Of a stretch of DNA of 64,000 bases, positions 32,629-42,158 are shown one piece after another. This DNA comes from Paracoccus jeotgali (GTDB lineage Bacteria > Pseudomonadota > Alphaproteobacteria > Rhodobacterales > Rhodobacteraceae): positions 476,501 through 540,500 of the forward strand of contig NZ_CP025583.1 of the NCBI RefSeq assembly GCF_002865605.1, written 5' to 3'. The notes under the pieces were generated by a model that was not told where the DNA came from, searched no databases, and was given only the letters and a program-made list of their open reading frames with translations. The stretch's first letter is position 1, and every line of letters begins with the position of its first letter. Both the position numbers and the translations under genes were made by a program.

Positions 32629-33558
32629 ATGCGCGCATTCGTTTTTCCGGGGCAGGGCGCCCAGACCATCGGCATGGGCCGCGAACTGGCCGAAGCCTAT
32701 CCGGCGGCCCGCGATGTCTTCCGCGAGGTCGACGAGGCGCTGGACGAGGATCTGTCCGGCCTGATCTGGAACGGCGACGCGGATGAGCTGACGCTGACCC
32801 GCAACGCCCAACCGGCGCTGATGGCGACCTCGATGGCCGCGTTCCGGGCGCTGGAAAGCGAAGGCATCAACATCTCCGAGGCCGATTACGTCGCCGGACA
32901 CTCGCTGGGCGAATATTCCGCGCTGTGTGCGGCGGGAGCGATCAGCCTGCAGGACACGGCGCGCCTGCTGCGCCTGCGCGGTCAGGCCATGCAAGAGGCG
33001 GTGCCGGTCGGCATCGGTGCAATGGCGGCGATTCTGGGCCTCGATTTTGCGACGGTCGATGAAATCGCGCGCGAGGCGGCGGGGGACGAGGTCTGTCAGG
33101 CCGCGAATGACAACGATCCGGGGCAGGTGGTGATCTCGGGCCACAAGGATGCCGTGGAACGCGCGGCGGCACTGGCCAAGGAACGCGGGGCGAAGCGCGC
33201 CCTGCTGCTGCCGGTCTCGGCGCCGTTTCATTCGGTGCTGATGCAGCCCGCCGCAGCCGTCATGGCCGACGCGCTGGCCGGCGTCGATATCCAGCCGCCC
33301 GCCGTGCCGCTGATCGCCAATGTCCGCGCCGAACCCGTGATCGAACCCGGCGCGATCCGCCGGCTGCTGGTCGAGCAGGTCACCGGCTCGGTCCGCTGGC
33401 GCGAATCCATCGCTTTCCTGACCGAGGCCGGCGTCACCGAGTTCTGGGAGATCGGCGCCGGCAAGACGCTGTCGGGCATGATCAAGCGCATCAGCAAGGA
33501 TGCCGCGACGCGCCATATCGGCGGCCCGGCGGACATCACCGCGCTGAAAGGCGCCTGA
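32629..33558 (+). CDS. fabD: Malonyl-CoA:ACP transacylase
   Basis: A 309-residue enzyme that loads malonate from CoA onto acyl carrier protein. The nucleophile is Ser92 in GHSLGEYSA; FPGQGAQTIGMG, NAQPALMATS, QAANDNDPGQVVISG and the His in SAPFHSVLM are family marks. It starts the fabD-fabG-acpP cluster, with fabG 35 bases downstream behind a GAGGAGAGAG site. Confidence 0.96.
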   Translation: MRAFVFPGQGAQTIGMGRELAEAYPAARDVFREVDEALDEDLSGLIWNGDADELTLTRNAQPALMATSMAAFRALESEGINISEADYVAGHSLGEYSALCAAGAISLQDTARLLRLRGQAMQEAVPVGIGAMAAILGLDFATVDEIAREAAGDEVCQAANDNDPGQVVISGHKDAVERAAALAKERGAKRALLLPVSAPFHSVLMQPAAAVMADALAGVDIQPPAVPLIANVRAEPVIEPGAIRRLLVEQVTGSVRWRESIAFLTEAGVTEFWEIGAGKTLSGMIKRISKDAATRHIGGPADITALKGA

Positions 33559-33593
33559 AGGAAAGCTCGAGAATTTCGAGGAGAGAGAGACAG

Positions 33594-34331
33594 ATGTTTG
33601 ATCTGACAGGGAAACGCGCGCTGGTGACCGGCGCCTCGGGCGGGATCGGCGGGGCCATCGCGCAGGCGCTGCACGGCGCGGGCGCAACGGTCGCGCTGTC
33701 TGGCACGCGGCAGGGGCCGCTGGACGACCTCGCCGCCAGCCTGGGCGAGCGGGCGCATGTCGTCACCGCCGATCTGGGCGATGCCGCACAGGTCGAGGCG
33801 CTGCCGAAAGCCGCGGCCGAGGCGATGGGCGGGGTCGATATCCTGATCAACAATGCCGGCATCACCCGCGACAACCTGTTCATGCGCATGTCGGACGAGG
33901 AATGGGCGCAGGTGCTGGATGTCGATCTGACCTCGAACTTTCGGCTGGCGCGGGGCGTGTTGCGCGGGATGATGAAGGCCCGCTGGGGGCGCATCATCAA
34001 CATCACCTCGGTCGTGGGGGCGACCGGCAATCCGGGTCAGGCGAATTACGCCGCCGCCAAGGCCGGGCTGGTCGGCATGTCGAAAAGCCTCGCCCACGAG
34101 GTCGCGAGCCGTGGCATCACCGTGAACTGCGTGGCCCCCGGCTTCATCGCCACTGCCATGACCGACAAGCTGACCGACGACCAGAAGGCGCGGATCCAGA
34201 CCCAGATTCCCGCCGGACGGATGGGCGATCCCGCCGAGATCGCGGCGGCGGTGCTGTATCTGGCCAGCCCCGGGGCGGGCTATGTCACCGGCGCCACGCT
34301 GCATGTCAATGGCGGCATGGCGATGCTGTAA
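33594..34331 (+). CDS. fabG: 3-oxoacyl-ACP reductase
   Basis: A 245-residue short-chain dehydrogenase that reduces 3-oxoacyl-ACP with NADPH in fatty acid elongation. The cofactor loop is TGASGGIGGAIA; the catalytic residues are Ser139, Tyr152 and Lys156 in NITSV and NYAAAKAG. NNAGITRDNL and the VNGGMAML end are typical of FabG. It is between fabD and acpP, in the standard order. Confidence 0.96.
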   Translation: MFDLTGKRALVTGASGGIGGAIAQALHGAGATVALSGTRQGPLDDLAASLGERAHVVTADLGDAAQVEALPKAAAEAMGGVDILINNAGITRDNLFMRMSDEEWAQVLDVDLTSNFRLARGVLRGMMKARWGRIINITSVVGATGNPGQANYAAAKAGLVGMSKSLAHEVASRGITVNCVAPGFIATAMTDKLTDDQKARIQTQIPAGRMGDPAEIAAAVLYLASPGAGYVTGATLHVNGGMAML

Positions 34332-34487
34332 GCCCGGCGCATAGCCGCTTTTCAGCGCCGAATTTGCCGCGAAAGCGGTTGCATGGGTGGGCTTGGCTGC
34401 TATATCCCGTCATGAGCCAAGGGGGAACCCCGGCATCGCGGCATGACCGCAACCCTGGGCACATGCCCGCGAACATGAGGAAGAGAC

Positions 34488-34721
34488 ATGAGCGATATCG
34501 CTGATCGCGTGAAAAAGATCGTTGTCGAGCATCTCGGCGTGGATGAGGACAAGGTTGTTGAAACCGCTTCGTTTATCGACGATCTGGGCGCCGACAGCCT
34601 CGACACGGTCGAGCTGGTCATGGCCTTTGAAGAAGAGTTCGGCATCGAGATCCCCGATGACGCGGCCGAGACCATCCAGACCTTCGGCGACGCGGTGAAC
34701 TTCATCAAGGGCGCGGTCTGA
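34488..34721 (+). CDS. acpP: Acyl carrier protein
   Basis: A 77-residue acidic four-helix protein that carries growing acyl chains on phosphopantetheine. The attachment site is Ser37 in [19 protein letters not shown] precedes the start at good spacing. It lies 156 bases after fabG and ends in a strong terminator. fabF, which often follows, is not here. Confidence 0.97.
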   Translation: MSDIADRVKKIVVEHLGVDEDKVVETASFIDDLGADSLDTVELVMAFEEEFGIEIPDDAAETIQTFGDAVNFIKGAV

Positions 34722-34741
34722 TCCAGCCCTGATCCGACAGG

Positions 34742-34771
34742 AAAACGGCGCCCCCTCGGGCGCCGTTTTTC
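34742..34771 (+). terminator. Rho-independent terminator after acpP
   Basis: A GC stem (34745-34753 with 34758-34766, extended by A-T pairs) with a 4-nt loop and a run of T at 34766-34770, 21 bases after the acpP stop codon. Confidence 0.93.
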
Positions 34772-34960
34772 GTTGCAGCTTATGCCTTTGGAGTTGCCGC
34801 TGCGGTGGGAAGTTTCCTCTGGGGCCGGATATCGCGGCTGCGGCCAACGTCGTGTCTGAGTTGCGGCAGCCGCGAGGGCCGCGACCGAGTGGCGGCTGCG
34901 GCCAAGATCACTCGCACGGTCTATCTCTACTGCCGCCAGTTCGCGTCCGCACCTACGCGC

Positions 34961-35599
34961 TCAACCGCCCGCGCCGCGCATTCCGCCGCGTGCGGTGGAG
35001 GCGGCACCAAAGCCGCCACGGCTCGACACCTGGGCGCGCGACATGGGCGGCTTGCCGATGGTCGACGGCGCCTTGGCAAAGGCCGAGGTCGGGACCTTGC
35101 CCACCCCGCGATTGCTGGCAAAGCTCTGGTTGCCGGACGGCGTCGAAAAGCCGCCCTGCGCGGTCTTGACCATCGGCTGCGAGCTGATCCCGCGCCCGCC
35201 GCCCATCATCGAGCCCAGCATATAGCCCATGAACAGCGGCATGAAGATCGACCCCATGCCCCCGCCCGACTGCGCCTGCGCCGGATCGCCGCCGCAGTTT
35301 CCGGCGCCATGCTCCTGTTCGCAAAGCTCTTGCGATTCGTAGCGCGGCGCGGTTTCCAGATAATCCTGCTGCGCCTGCGCGAACTGGGTCTGGCAATCCT
35401 GCTCGGTGAAGAACAGCGAGCCCTTGCGCGCCTCGGACACGCAGCTGTCCAGATCGGGGAAGGCGGCGGCGTCGGTCTTGTCATCCTCGCAGGCCGCCAG
35501 CGTCATCACCGCGGCGCCGGCCAGAAACAGCGCGACGTGACGCGACCGCTTGCGCGGGGCGGGCGGGATGCCGGTCCGTGTCTGCAGTTTTTCGGTCAT
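34961..35599 (-). CDS. DUF1190 (YgiB/YjfM-like) lipoprotein
   Basis: A 212-residue protein with an N-terminal signal anchor and lipobox (VMTLAAC), then a Cys-containing part (DLDSCVSEARKGSLFFTEQDC and FAQAQQDYLETAPRYESQELCEQ) typical of the YgiB/YjfM family, and a long Gly/Ser/Met-rich C-terminal half (GSIFMPLFMGYMLGSMMGGG) that could associate with the membrane. It lies 2 bases after the YgiC-like synthetase gene, the same pairing as ygiB-ygiC in E. coli. The role is unknown. Confidence 0.85.
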   Translation of the reverse strand: MTEKLQTRTGIPPAPRKRSRHVALFLAGAAVMTLAACEDDKTDAAAFPDLDSCVSEARKGSLFFTEQDCQTQFAQAQQDYLETAPRYESQELCEQEHGAGNCGGDPAQAQSGGGMGSIFMPLFMGYMLGSMMGGGRGISSQPMVKTAQGGFSTPSGNQSFASNRGVGKVPTSAFAKAPSTIGKPPMSRAQVSSRGGFGAASTARGGMRGAGG

Positions 35600-35601
35600 G
35601 C

Positions 35602-36825
35602 TTAATCCTCGATGTAATGCGGCTTGAAGCGTGAGAGGTTGTGCGTGATCCGGCTGGCATCCTCGCGGATGCCCATGCCGACGCAGCTTTCGCCCACGAT
35701 CCAGGCCCCGATTACGGCGTGAAAGCCGCCGAACTCCGGCAGCGGGGCGAGGGCCTGAATGATGCGCGGATGGTCGTCATAGCTGTCATCGGGCGCGCGG
35801 TCGGTCTCGCGCCCCTGTTCGCGGATGACCACGCCCGCCCCCTCGCGCGAGAAAATCGGCTTGGACACATGCCCCTGCTGCAGCACATCCTGCGCCGCGG
35901 CAAAGGCGTTGGCGACCCGTGTCGCGGGCGCGCCGCCGGTCAGCGCCTCGGCCACGTCGGCAGCGAAAAACGCCGGCAGCAGGTTGGGGTGGCCGGGGAA
36001 CATCTGCCACAGCAGCGGCAGCAGCGCCTTGTTCGACACCACCGCCTTCCAGGGCGGCTCGATGAAGCGCACGCCAGAGGGTCCGAGATGCGCGGCGAAT
36101 TCGTCGCGCAGCATGTCCTCCCACGGATAGAGCTTGAAGAGCGTGCCGATCACCCGGTCCTGATCGTCGGCGAACTGCCCCTCCTCGGTCAGGCCGATGG
36201 CGGCTAGGCTGGTGAAATGCGCCCCCAGCCCGGCCTCGCGCGCGGCCCAGGCGAGGGCCTCGACGGTGGCGTAATCCTCGGGGTTGTCGGGGTCGGCGGC
36301 GAAATGGATGTCGGTGTCGGGCGCCGCGATCTCGGCCCAACGCGCGACAAGCGCCTCGTGCAGGGCGTTGAACTGGTCGGTATCGGCCGTCAGGACGCCC
36401 AGCCGCTGCTGCTCCTCGAGCCAGTCCCACTGGAACGAGGCGGATTCGTAAAGCGAGGTCGGCGTGTCGGCGTTGTATTCCAGCAGCTTCGCGGGGCCAT
36501 GGCCGTCATAGGACAGGTCCATCCGGCCATACAGCTCGGGCTCGCCATCTTTCCAGCTATCGGCCAGAAAGTCCCAGAATTGCTGCGGAATCTGCATCCG
36601 CTCAAGCCATTCATCGCTGGCGAGCGCGGTCGCCACGGCCTCGCGGACCATGCCATGCAGTTCGGTCGAGGGGTCTTCGATATCGTCCTCGATCTGGCGC
36701 AGGCTGAAGCGATAGGCCGAGGTCTCGTCCCAATAGGGCTCGCCGCCCATATCGGCGAAGGTAAAGCCCAGCTCGGTCGCGCGCTCGCGCCAGCCGGGAC
36801 GCTCGGGCAGGGGGACTTTCTGCAT
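35602..36825 (-). CDS. Glutathionylspermidine synthase-like ATP-grasp protein (YgiC/YjfC type)
   Basis: A 407-residue protein similar to the C-terminal ATP-grasp ligase of glutathionylspermidine synthetase. Visible segments include MDLSYDGHGPAKLLEYNADTPTSLYE, LFKLYPWEDMLRDEF, RFIEPPWKAVVSNKALLPLLW and KPIFSREGAGVVI, which carry the Mg-ATP and substrate residues. The E. coli homologs YgiC and YjfC lack the amidase domain and have no proven substrate. AGGAG precedes the ATG at 36825. It forms a two-gene operon with the DUF1190 lipoprotein gene. Confidence 0.87.
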   Translation of the reverse strand: MQKVPLPERPGWRERATELGFTFADMGGEPYWDETSAYRFSLRQIEDDIEDPSTELHGMVREAVATALASDEWLERMQIPQQFWDFLADSWKDGEPELYGRMDLSYDGHGPAKLLEYNADTPTSLYESASFQWDWLEEQQRLGVLTADTDQFNALHEALVARWAEIAAPDTDIHFAADPDNPEDYATVEALAWAAREAGLGAHFTSLAAIGLTEEGQFADDQDRVIGTLFKLYPWEDMLRDEFAAHLGPSGVRFIEPPWKAVVSNKALLPLLWQMFPGHPNLLPAFFAADVAEALTGGAPATRVANAFAAAQDVLQQGHVSKPIFSREGAGVVIREQGRETDRAPDDSYDDHPRIIQALAPLPEFGGFHAVIGAWIVGESCVGMGIREDASRITHNLSRFKPHYIED

Positions 36826-36903
36826 TGCGGCTCCTGTTGCGGCGAGACCACAGATGGCCCGCGAGGGGCGAGGATGCAAGGCAATGGGCGCGCGGGGCCG
36901 AAA

Positions 36904-37544
36904 TCAGGCGCCGGTCGCCACGTCGCGCAGGATGCGGCTCAGCAGCCGGTCGGCGAGTTCCGCGCCCGAGACATTGGTCAGCAGATCGAGCCGGGCCGAG
37001 ACCTGAAGCTGGCCGATCCCGTGGACGGCGGCAAAGATGCCCGCCGCCTCGTCCCGCGCCTGCGCCTCGGTCAGGGCAGGGTTCAACTGGCGCAGCTCAT
37101 CGGCCGTGCGCCCCAGCAGCCGGCAATCGCCTGCATATACCAGTCGGGAAAGCGATCGCTGCGGCGCGGGCCGTCGAACAGCGCGCGAAACAGCGTCGGT
37201 TCGGTCTCGACAAGGCGCAGATAGCGCGCGGCGAGGCTGCGCAGCCGGGCGGTCGGGTCGTCGCCGGGCAGATCCTCGAACAACTCCTCGATGCGCTTGA
37301 AATTGCCGCGATTGACCTGCCACAGCACATCCGGCAGCCCGTCGAACAGGTTGTAGATCGTGCCGGGCGTGTATCCCACCGCCTCGGCCAGTCGCCGCGC
37401 GGTCAGCGCCTCGGGGCCGTCCGACAGGATGATTTCGCGCGCGGCGGCCAGCGTGTCGGCGCGCAACTCCTCGCGGGTGCGACGCGGCTCGGGGCGCGGC
37501 AGCGTCGGCTCGCTGGGTGAAACTCGCTTGCTGGACCTGGGCAT
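36904..37544 (-). pseudogene. TetR/AcrR-family regulator with a frameshift
   Basis: The N-terminal half (RTREELRADTLAAAREIILSDG, ALTARRLAEAVGYTPGTIYNLFDG) is a clear TetR DNA-binding domain, followed by a ligand domain (LYRLVETEPTLFRALFDGPR-like). The frame breaks after WYMQAIAG at about 37119-37123. Adding one C there restores LLGRTADELRQLNPALTEAQARDEAAGIFAAVHG and a normal end at 36904, for about 213 residues. So either a single-base deletion inactivates the gene, or the sequence has an error. It is on the same strand as the YgiC-like gene, 78 bases away. Confidence 0.85.
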
Positions 37545-37765
37545 CGCACGCTTGAACCTGACACTTGGCTACATCTTTCCGCGCGAGTGTATAAGGGATG
37601 GCGGGGGCGTCAAGCAGCGGGATCGGCTGAGGTGCATAGCTGCCGATGCGCGTGTTTTGCGGGTCTGGCGCTGAGTGAGCCTCCTGACCGCACAGCCCTT
37701 TCTACCCGATTTCTTTGATCGCTCGCAGATCGCGCCGCGGGCTGTGCCAAGGGGCACCCAAGATC
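37545..37765. other. Intergenic region upstream of tetR
   Basis: 221 bases with no supported gene. It should contain the tetR promoter and, by family habit, its operator. ACACT and AGTGT half-sites about 19 bases apart near 37560-37595 are too weak to call. Together with the uncertain ORF that follows, the stretch to 38115 is poor in recognisable content. Confidence 0.4.
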
Positions 37766-38119
37766 ATGAACGACGTTTGCAAAACCTGCGGTGGCGCCAT
37801 GGCGGCAGGCGCGCTGCTGGTCTATCTTGTGCTGATGTCACCGTTTCTCCGCTCTCCCTACCAGTTTACGATTCTGCTTCACCTTGTGATTGGCAGCGCG
37901 CGCTTGGTGCTGACCCTCATCGCATCCGCAGCAAGCCTGCCGCTCCTGATCTTATTGCAGATGGAGATTAAGGTTGTGTTGATCCTCGCAGGGCTTTTCT
38001 CGACCCTGCTCTCGCGGTTGTCCAAGCTGTTTCCGGTGATCGACCAGCAGGGGCTGTGCGGCTGGTCCACCCGACGCCACTGCATCAGTCGCGCCACTGC
38101 GCCCGGTCTCGCGCCATGA
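37766..38119 (+). CDS. Possible small membrane protein, uncertain
   Basis: A 117-codon frame with three hydrophobic stretches (GALLVYLVLMSPFL, FTILLHLVIGSARLVLTLIA, IKVVLILAGLFSTLL) and a CKTCGG motif at the start. Its stop overlaps the rsmB start as ATGA, which hints at coupling, but no ribosome-binding site of quality precedes the ATG, and I recognise no family. It may be chance; base composition is more AT-rich than the neighbours. Confidence 0.3.
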   Translation: MNDVCKTCGGAMAAGALLVYLVLMSPFLRSPYQFTILLHLVIGSARLVLTLIASAASLPLLILLQMEIKVVLILAGLFSTLLSRLSKLFPVIDQQGLCGWSTRRHCISRATAPGLAP

Positions 38120-39288
38120 CGCCCGGCGCACGAGTGGCGGCCGCGATCCAGATCCTCGACCGCATCCTTGCGGGGCAACAGGCCGAGCCTGCGCTGATCG
38201 CCTGGGCGCGCGCCAGCCGCTTTGCCGGTTCCGGCGACCGCGCGGCGGTCCGCGATCTGGTCTTTCAGGCGCTGCGCCGCCGCGACAGTCTGGCTGCGCT
38301 TGGCGGCGCCCTGTCCGGGCGCGGGTTGATGCTGGGCATGCTGCGCGCCGAGGGTGCCGATTCCGACGCGATCTTCTCCGGCACCGGCCACGCGCCGCCG
38401 CCCCTGACCGAGGCCGAGCGCACCGCTGGCGCCCCCATCGCGCAGGCCGAGGCGCTGCCCGATCTGCCGGACTGGCTCTGGCCGCTGTGGCAGGCGTCTT
38501 TGGGCGCGCGCGCGCTGTCTCTGGCCCATGCCATGCGCGACCGCGCGCCGCTCTGGCTGCGGGTCAACCCGCGCCGGGCAACACCCGCGCAGGCCATCGC
38601 GGCCCTGACCGACGCCGGGATCGACGCCATCCCCGACCCGCATCTGCCCACCGCGCTGCGTGTCACCTCAGGCGAGCGGCGCGTCCATGGCGCCGCGCCC
38701 TATCGCGCCGGTTGGGTCGAGATGCAGGACCTTTCGCCGCAGATCGCCTGTAGCTTGCTCGCGCCCCGTCCCGGCCAGCAGGTGCTCGATTATTGCGCCG
38801 GCGGCGGCGGCAAATCGCTGGCGCTGCTGGCCGTGACCGACCTCAGCGTCACCGCCCATGACGCGGCGCCCGCACGGATGTCGGACCTGCCGGAGCGCGC
38901 GGCGCGCGCCGGCGTCTCGGTGACGCTCTCGCCGCCCGCGCCATCGGGCCAAAATTATGATCTGATCATTGCGGACGTGCCCTGTTCGGGTTCCGGCACC
39001 TGGCGGCGGAAGCCCGACGCGAAATGGCGCCTGACGCCCGAGAGGCTGGCGGAGTTATGTGCGCTGCAGGCAGAAATTCTTGATGATTGCGCCGATCTGG
39101 TGAGGCCGGGTGGACGCATCGCCTATATGACCTGCTCGTTACTGGACGCGGAAAACGGCGATCAGATCGATCGCTTTGTTGCTCGGAATCAGCGGTTTAC
39201 CGAGCCAGAGCGCCGGCTGTTGACGCCCGAGGATGCCTCGGACGGTTTCTTTGTTTCAATTTTGACGCATTCGGCTGGCGCGGCTTAA
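38116..39288 (+). CDS. RsmB/NOP2-type rRNA (cytosine-C5) methyltransferase
   Basis: A 390-residue SAM-dependent RNA m5C methyltransferase. The N-terminal NusB-like helical part covers about 1-135. The methyltransferase core has the SAM site VLDYCAGGGGKSLAL, the motif IV cysteine in IIADVPCSGSGTWRRKPDAKW and the catalytic motif VI cysteine in IAYMTCSLLDAENGDQI. The usual RsmB target is C967 of 16S rRNA; the exact target here is not proven. Start at ATG 38116. Confidence 0.9.
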   Translation: MTPGARVAAAIQILDRILAGQQAEPALIAWARASRFAGSGDRAAVRDLVFQALRRRDSLAALGGALSGRGLMLGMLRAEGADSDAIFSGTGHAPPPLTEAERTAGAPIAQAEALPDLPDWLWPLWQASLGARALSLAHAMRDRAPLWLRVNPRRATPAQAIAALTDAGIDAIPDPHLPTALRVTSGERRVHGAAPYRAGWVEMQDLSPQIACSLLAPRPGQQVLDYCAGGGGKSLALLAVTDLSVTAHDAAPARMSDLPERAARAGVSVTLSPPAPSGQNYDLIIADVPCSGSGTWRRKPDAKWRLTPERLAELCALQAEILDDCADLVRPGGRIAYMTCSLLDAENGDQIDRFVARNQRFTEPERRLLTPEDASDGFFVSILTHSAGAA

Positions 39289-39343
39289 AACTCTGTTAAG
39301 ACTTCTGCCCTAAGCCTGATTCCGTGATTGCCTCGGGTGGGAC

Positions 39344-41398
39344 ATGAAGCTGCTGCAAAAACTGCCGCGTAACTCAATGATCTGGATGCCGTTTCTGGTG
39401 CTGCCGCTGGTCGTATCGGCGGTCGGGCTGCAGGTGCAGCAGGCGCGGCTGGATCAGGGCGCGACGCTGACGCTGGTCTCGCTGGCGGCATTTTTGGCGT
39501 GGTATCTGCTGGGCGGCAGCCTCGCCTGCGCTCAGATCCGGCGAGAGTGGCTGCAACGGCGACAGCTTCGTCGGCTGTCCGCGCTGATGGAGCACTCTGG
39601 CTGCGCGGAATGTGCCATTGCCGCTGACGGGATGGTGCTGCACCAGTCGCCCGAATCGCTCGATGCGGCGGGCGATTGGCGCGGACGCCCGGTCTTTCAG
39701 ATGCTCGCGGGACGACTCGCCGATGCCGAGGGCGAGGGCGCCAGTTTGCTGGCCCGTGGCCTGCGGCAGGGTGCGGCGAGCAGCGATCTGCCCGCGGGCG
39801 GGCGGCTTTCGATCGAGCGGGTGGGTGACGATCTGCTGCGCGCATCTATTATTACGCCCGCTGCGCTTGCCTGCGCGAATGCGGCGCAGCCCTTCGACTA
39901 TGACCGTCTGCCGGTCGCGATCATCAGGCTCGCCGCGGATGGAACAGTGCTCGACGTGAACCAGTCCGCCCGCGCCTATGCGGGCGAGGACGTGAAGGGC
40001 CGCCATCTCTCGCGCCTGCTCGACGGGCTTGGCCGCCCCATCGAGCAGTGGCTCGCCGAGGCGCTGTCCTCGGGTCGCACCACGCCGCCCGAGGTTCTGC
40101 GCGCAAGCCATGCCGGGGCCGACCGCTATGTGCAGGTTTCGCTGCACCCCGAAGCGGAGAGCGGCACCGTCATCGCCGTGCTGTCCGACGCCCGCGCCTT
40201 GAAGACGCTCGAGGCGCAATTCGTCCAGAGCCAGAAGATGCAGGCCATCGGCCAACTCGCAGGCGGAATTGCCCACGATTTCAACAACCTGTTGACCGCG
40301 ATCAGCGGGCATTGTGACCTGCTGATGCTGCGCCATGACAAGGGCGATCCGAATTACGCCGATCTCGACCAGATCAGCCAGAACGCGAATCGTGCGGCCA
40401 ACCTCGTCAGCCATTTGCTCGCCTTCTCGCGCAAGCAGACGCTGAAGCCGCAGCGGGTCGATCTGCGGAACACCATCGCGGATCTCTCTCATCTGCTGAA
40501 CCGGTTGGTGGGCGAAAAGGTCAGGGTCGAACAACAGCATGACCCGCGCCTGCTGCCGGTTCGCGTCGATCGCGGCAAGATCGAACAGGTCATCATGAAC
40601 CTCGTCGTCAACGCGCGCGATGCCATGCCCGATGGTGGCCGTGTCGATATAACCACCCAGAATGTCGATCTGCCGCAGGCGCAGCCGCACGGGCGATTCG
40701 CGGTGCCGGCAGGGAACTATGTGCGCGTGACCATCGCCGATCATGGCTGCGGTGTGCCGCCCGACCTGATCGACAAGATCTTCGAGCCGTTCTTCACCAC
40801 CAAGCGCGTGGGTGAGGGGACCGGTCTAGGTCTTTCGACTGTCTATGGCATTATCAAGCAGACTGGCGGCTATATCCTGTGCGACAGCACGGTCGGGCAG
40901 GGGACGGTATTTACCATCTACCTTCCTGTGTTCACCGGTGCCGACCTGCCTGCCGAGGACGCACCTGAAAAACCCGCCGACGCGCCCGCCCTTTCGCCCC
41001 GCCACACGCAGCGCGTCCTGCTGGTCGAGGACGAGGCCCCGGTTCGCGCCTTTGCCAGCCGCGCCCTGAAGCTGCATGGCTATCACGTGACCGAAGCCGC
41101 CTCGGGCGAGGAGGCGCTGGAGATCCTCAACAACGACCGGTTCGAGGTCGATGTGTTTGTGACCGATGTCGTGATGCCGGGCCTCGACGGGCTGTCCTGG
41201 GTGCGCCGGGCGCTGAAGGACCGGCCCGGCAAGGCGGTGATCTTCATGTCCGGATACACCGAGGACGTGTTCGAGAACGGCCGCAACCCGGTCGAAGGCG
41301 CGTCGTTCCTGCAGAAACCCTTCTCGCTGACCGCCCTCGTGGCGGCGGTGGGTCAGAAGGTGGAAGGGGCGGCAGCTTCGTCCGAAATCGACGCGTAG
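39344..41398 (+). CDS. cckA: Hybrid sensor histidine kinase CckA
   Basis: A 684-residue kinase/phosphatase that feeds phosphate to CtrA through ChpT in alphaproteobacteria. Two membrane helices (about 13-30 and 41-63), PAS-like parts (about 80-290), the DHp helix with His311 in [14 protein letters not shown], a HATPase domain ([48 protein letters not shown]) and a C-terminal receiver ([19 protein letters not shown]) are in order. The [22 protein letters not shown] segment and the position next to recA are typical of CckA. Its 3' end overlaps the convergent sulfotransferase gene. Confidence 0.93.
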   Translation: MKLLQKLPRNSMIWMPFLVLPLVVSAVGLQVQQARLDQGATLTLVSLAAFLAWYLLGGSLACAQIRREWLQRRQLRRLSALMEHSGCAECAIAADGMVLHQSPESLDAAGDWRGRPVFQMLAGRLADAEGEGASLLARGLRQGAASSDLPAGGRLSIERVGDDLLRASIITPAALACANAAQPFDYDRLPVAIIRLAADGTVLDVNQSARAYAGEDVKGRHLSRLLDGLGRPIEQWLAEALSSGRTTPPEVLRASHAGADRYVQVSLHPEAESGTVIAVLSDARALKTLEAQFVQSQKMQAIGQLAGGIAHDFNNLLTAISGHCDLLMLRHDKGDPNYADLDQISQNANRAANLVSHLLAFSRKQTLKPQRVDLRNTIADLSHLLNRLVGEKVRVEQQHDPRLLPVRVDRGKIEQVIMNLVVNARDAMPDGGRVDITTQNVDLPQAQPHGRFAVPAGNYVRVTIADHGCGVPPDLIDKIFEPFFTTKRVGEGTGLGLSTVYGIIKQTGGYILCDSTVGQGTVFTIYLPVFTGADLPAEDAPEKPADAPALSPRHTQRVLLVEDEAPVRAFASRALKLHGYHVTEAASGEEALEILNNDRFEVDVFVTDVVMPGLDGLSWVRRALKDRPGKAVIFMSGYTEDVFENGRNPVEGASFLQKPFSLTALVAAVGQKVEGAAASSEIDA

Positions 41399-41958
41399 AG
41401 GGCGAAATCGGCTGCCAGCGCATGTCGAAGCGCGGCATCGGTGTCGGGCTGCAGGGTCAGGTCGGCGGCGGGGGGGACGTTGATCCGCGGCAGGCTGATT
41501 GCGCAACCCAGCCAGTCGTCGAGAAAATCCGTGAAGGCCGGCATGTTCTCGTAACGGAAGATCCGGTCGACGCGCGTCCCGCCGCCGGTCAGGAACTCGG
41601 CCTGCGTCCCGATCGGGCGGGTCATGCTGTCGGACCGGCGCAGATAGCGCTGCACGAACTGGTCGAAACTTTCCGGGGCACTGTCAGTATCGGATTCGTC
41701 GCGGCGATAGAAGCGATACCAGCTGCTCAGCCAGTCCATGGGCTCGCGCATCAGGGCGACCGTGGTGAAGTGATCCGCGGTCAGCTCTTGCAGCCATGGA
41801 TGGATATGGCGGTGAAAATGCGCGGCATCCGCGTGCTTCATCTGGGGTGGCCGCTGCACGGCGAGGCTGGCAAGCGGTTCCAGCGCCACCTCGACCGCGG
41901 TCGAGCCCGCTTTGGGCGTCGCCAGAAAGACCAGTCGTTGTTCCCAGAATATCAGCAT
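41353..41958 (-). CDS. Sulfotransferase-family protein
   Basis: A 201-residue protein whose start VFLATPKAGSTAVEVAL is the 5'-phosphosulfate loop of PAPS-dependent sulfotransferases (KAGST), and whose VALMREPMDWLSSWYRFYRR is the 3'-phosphate-binding segment. It is similar to the short sulfotransferases found beside recA in Rhodobacterales genomes. The acceptor is unknown. The start at ATG 41958 lies directly before the P-loop; an upstream in-frame start at 41991 would add 11 residues. The last 46 bases overlap cckA. Confidence 0.82.
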   Translation of the reverse strand: MLIFWEQRLVFLATPKAGSTAVEVALEPLASLAVQRPPQMKHADAAHFHRHIHPWLQELTADHFTTVALMREPMDWLSSWYRFYRRDESDTDSAPESFDQFVQRYLRRSDSMTRPIGTQAEFLTGGGTRVDRIFRYENMPAFTDFLDDWLGCAISLPRINVPPAADLTLQPDTDAALRHALAADFALYASISDEAAAPSTF

Positions 41959-42080
41959 CTCACGCCCTTTTATCCGGCCTTGGATAGGCAAGCGCCGGGC
42001 GGCTGTAAACCTTCGGTTAAGGATTTCGTGCTAGCTCTGCGCAGGTGAGGCTTGTCACGAGGCGCGTCATCACGTAATTA

Positions 42081-42095
42081 GAACATTAAAGGAAC
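42081..42095. promoter_or_regulatory. LexA (SOS) box upstream of recA
   Basis: GAAC-N7-GAAC, which on the minus strand is GTTC-N7-GTTC, the alphaproteobacterial LexA operator. It lies 64 bases before the recA start. Confidence 0.9.
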
Positions 42096-42158
42096 AAGCC
42101 GCGGCCCCGATTGAGCCAAGCACAGTGTTCTGACATAAGGGCAAGGAATTTTGGCAGG

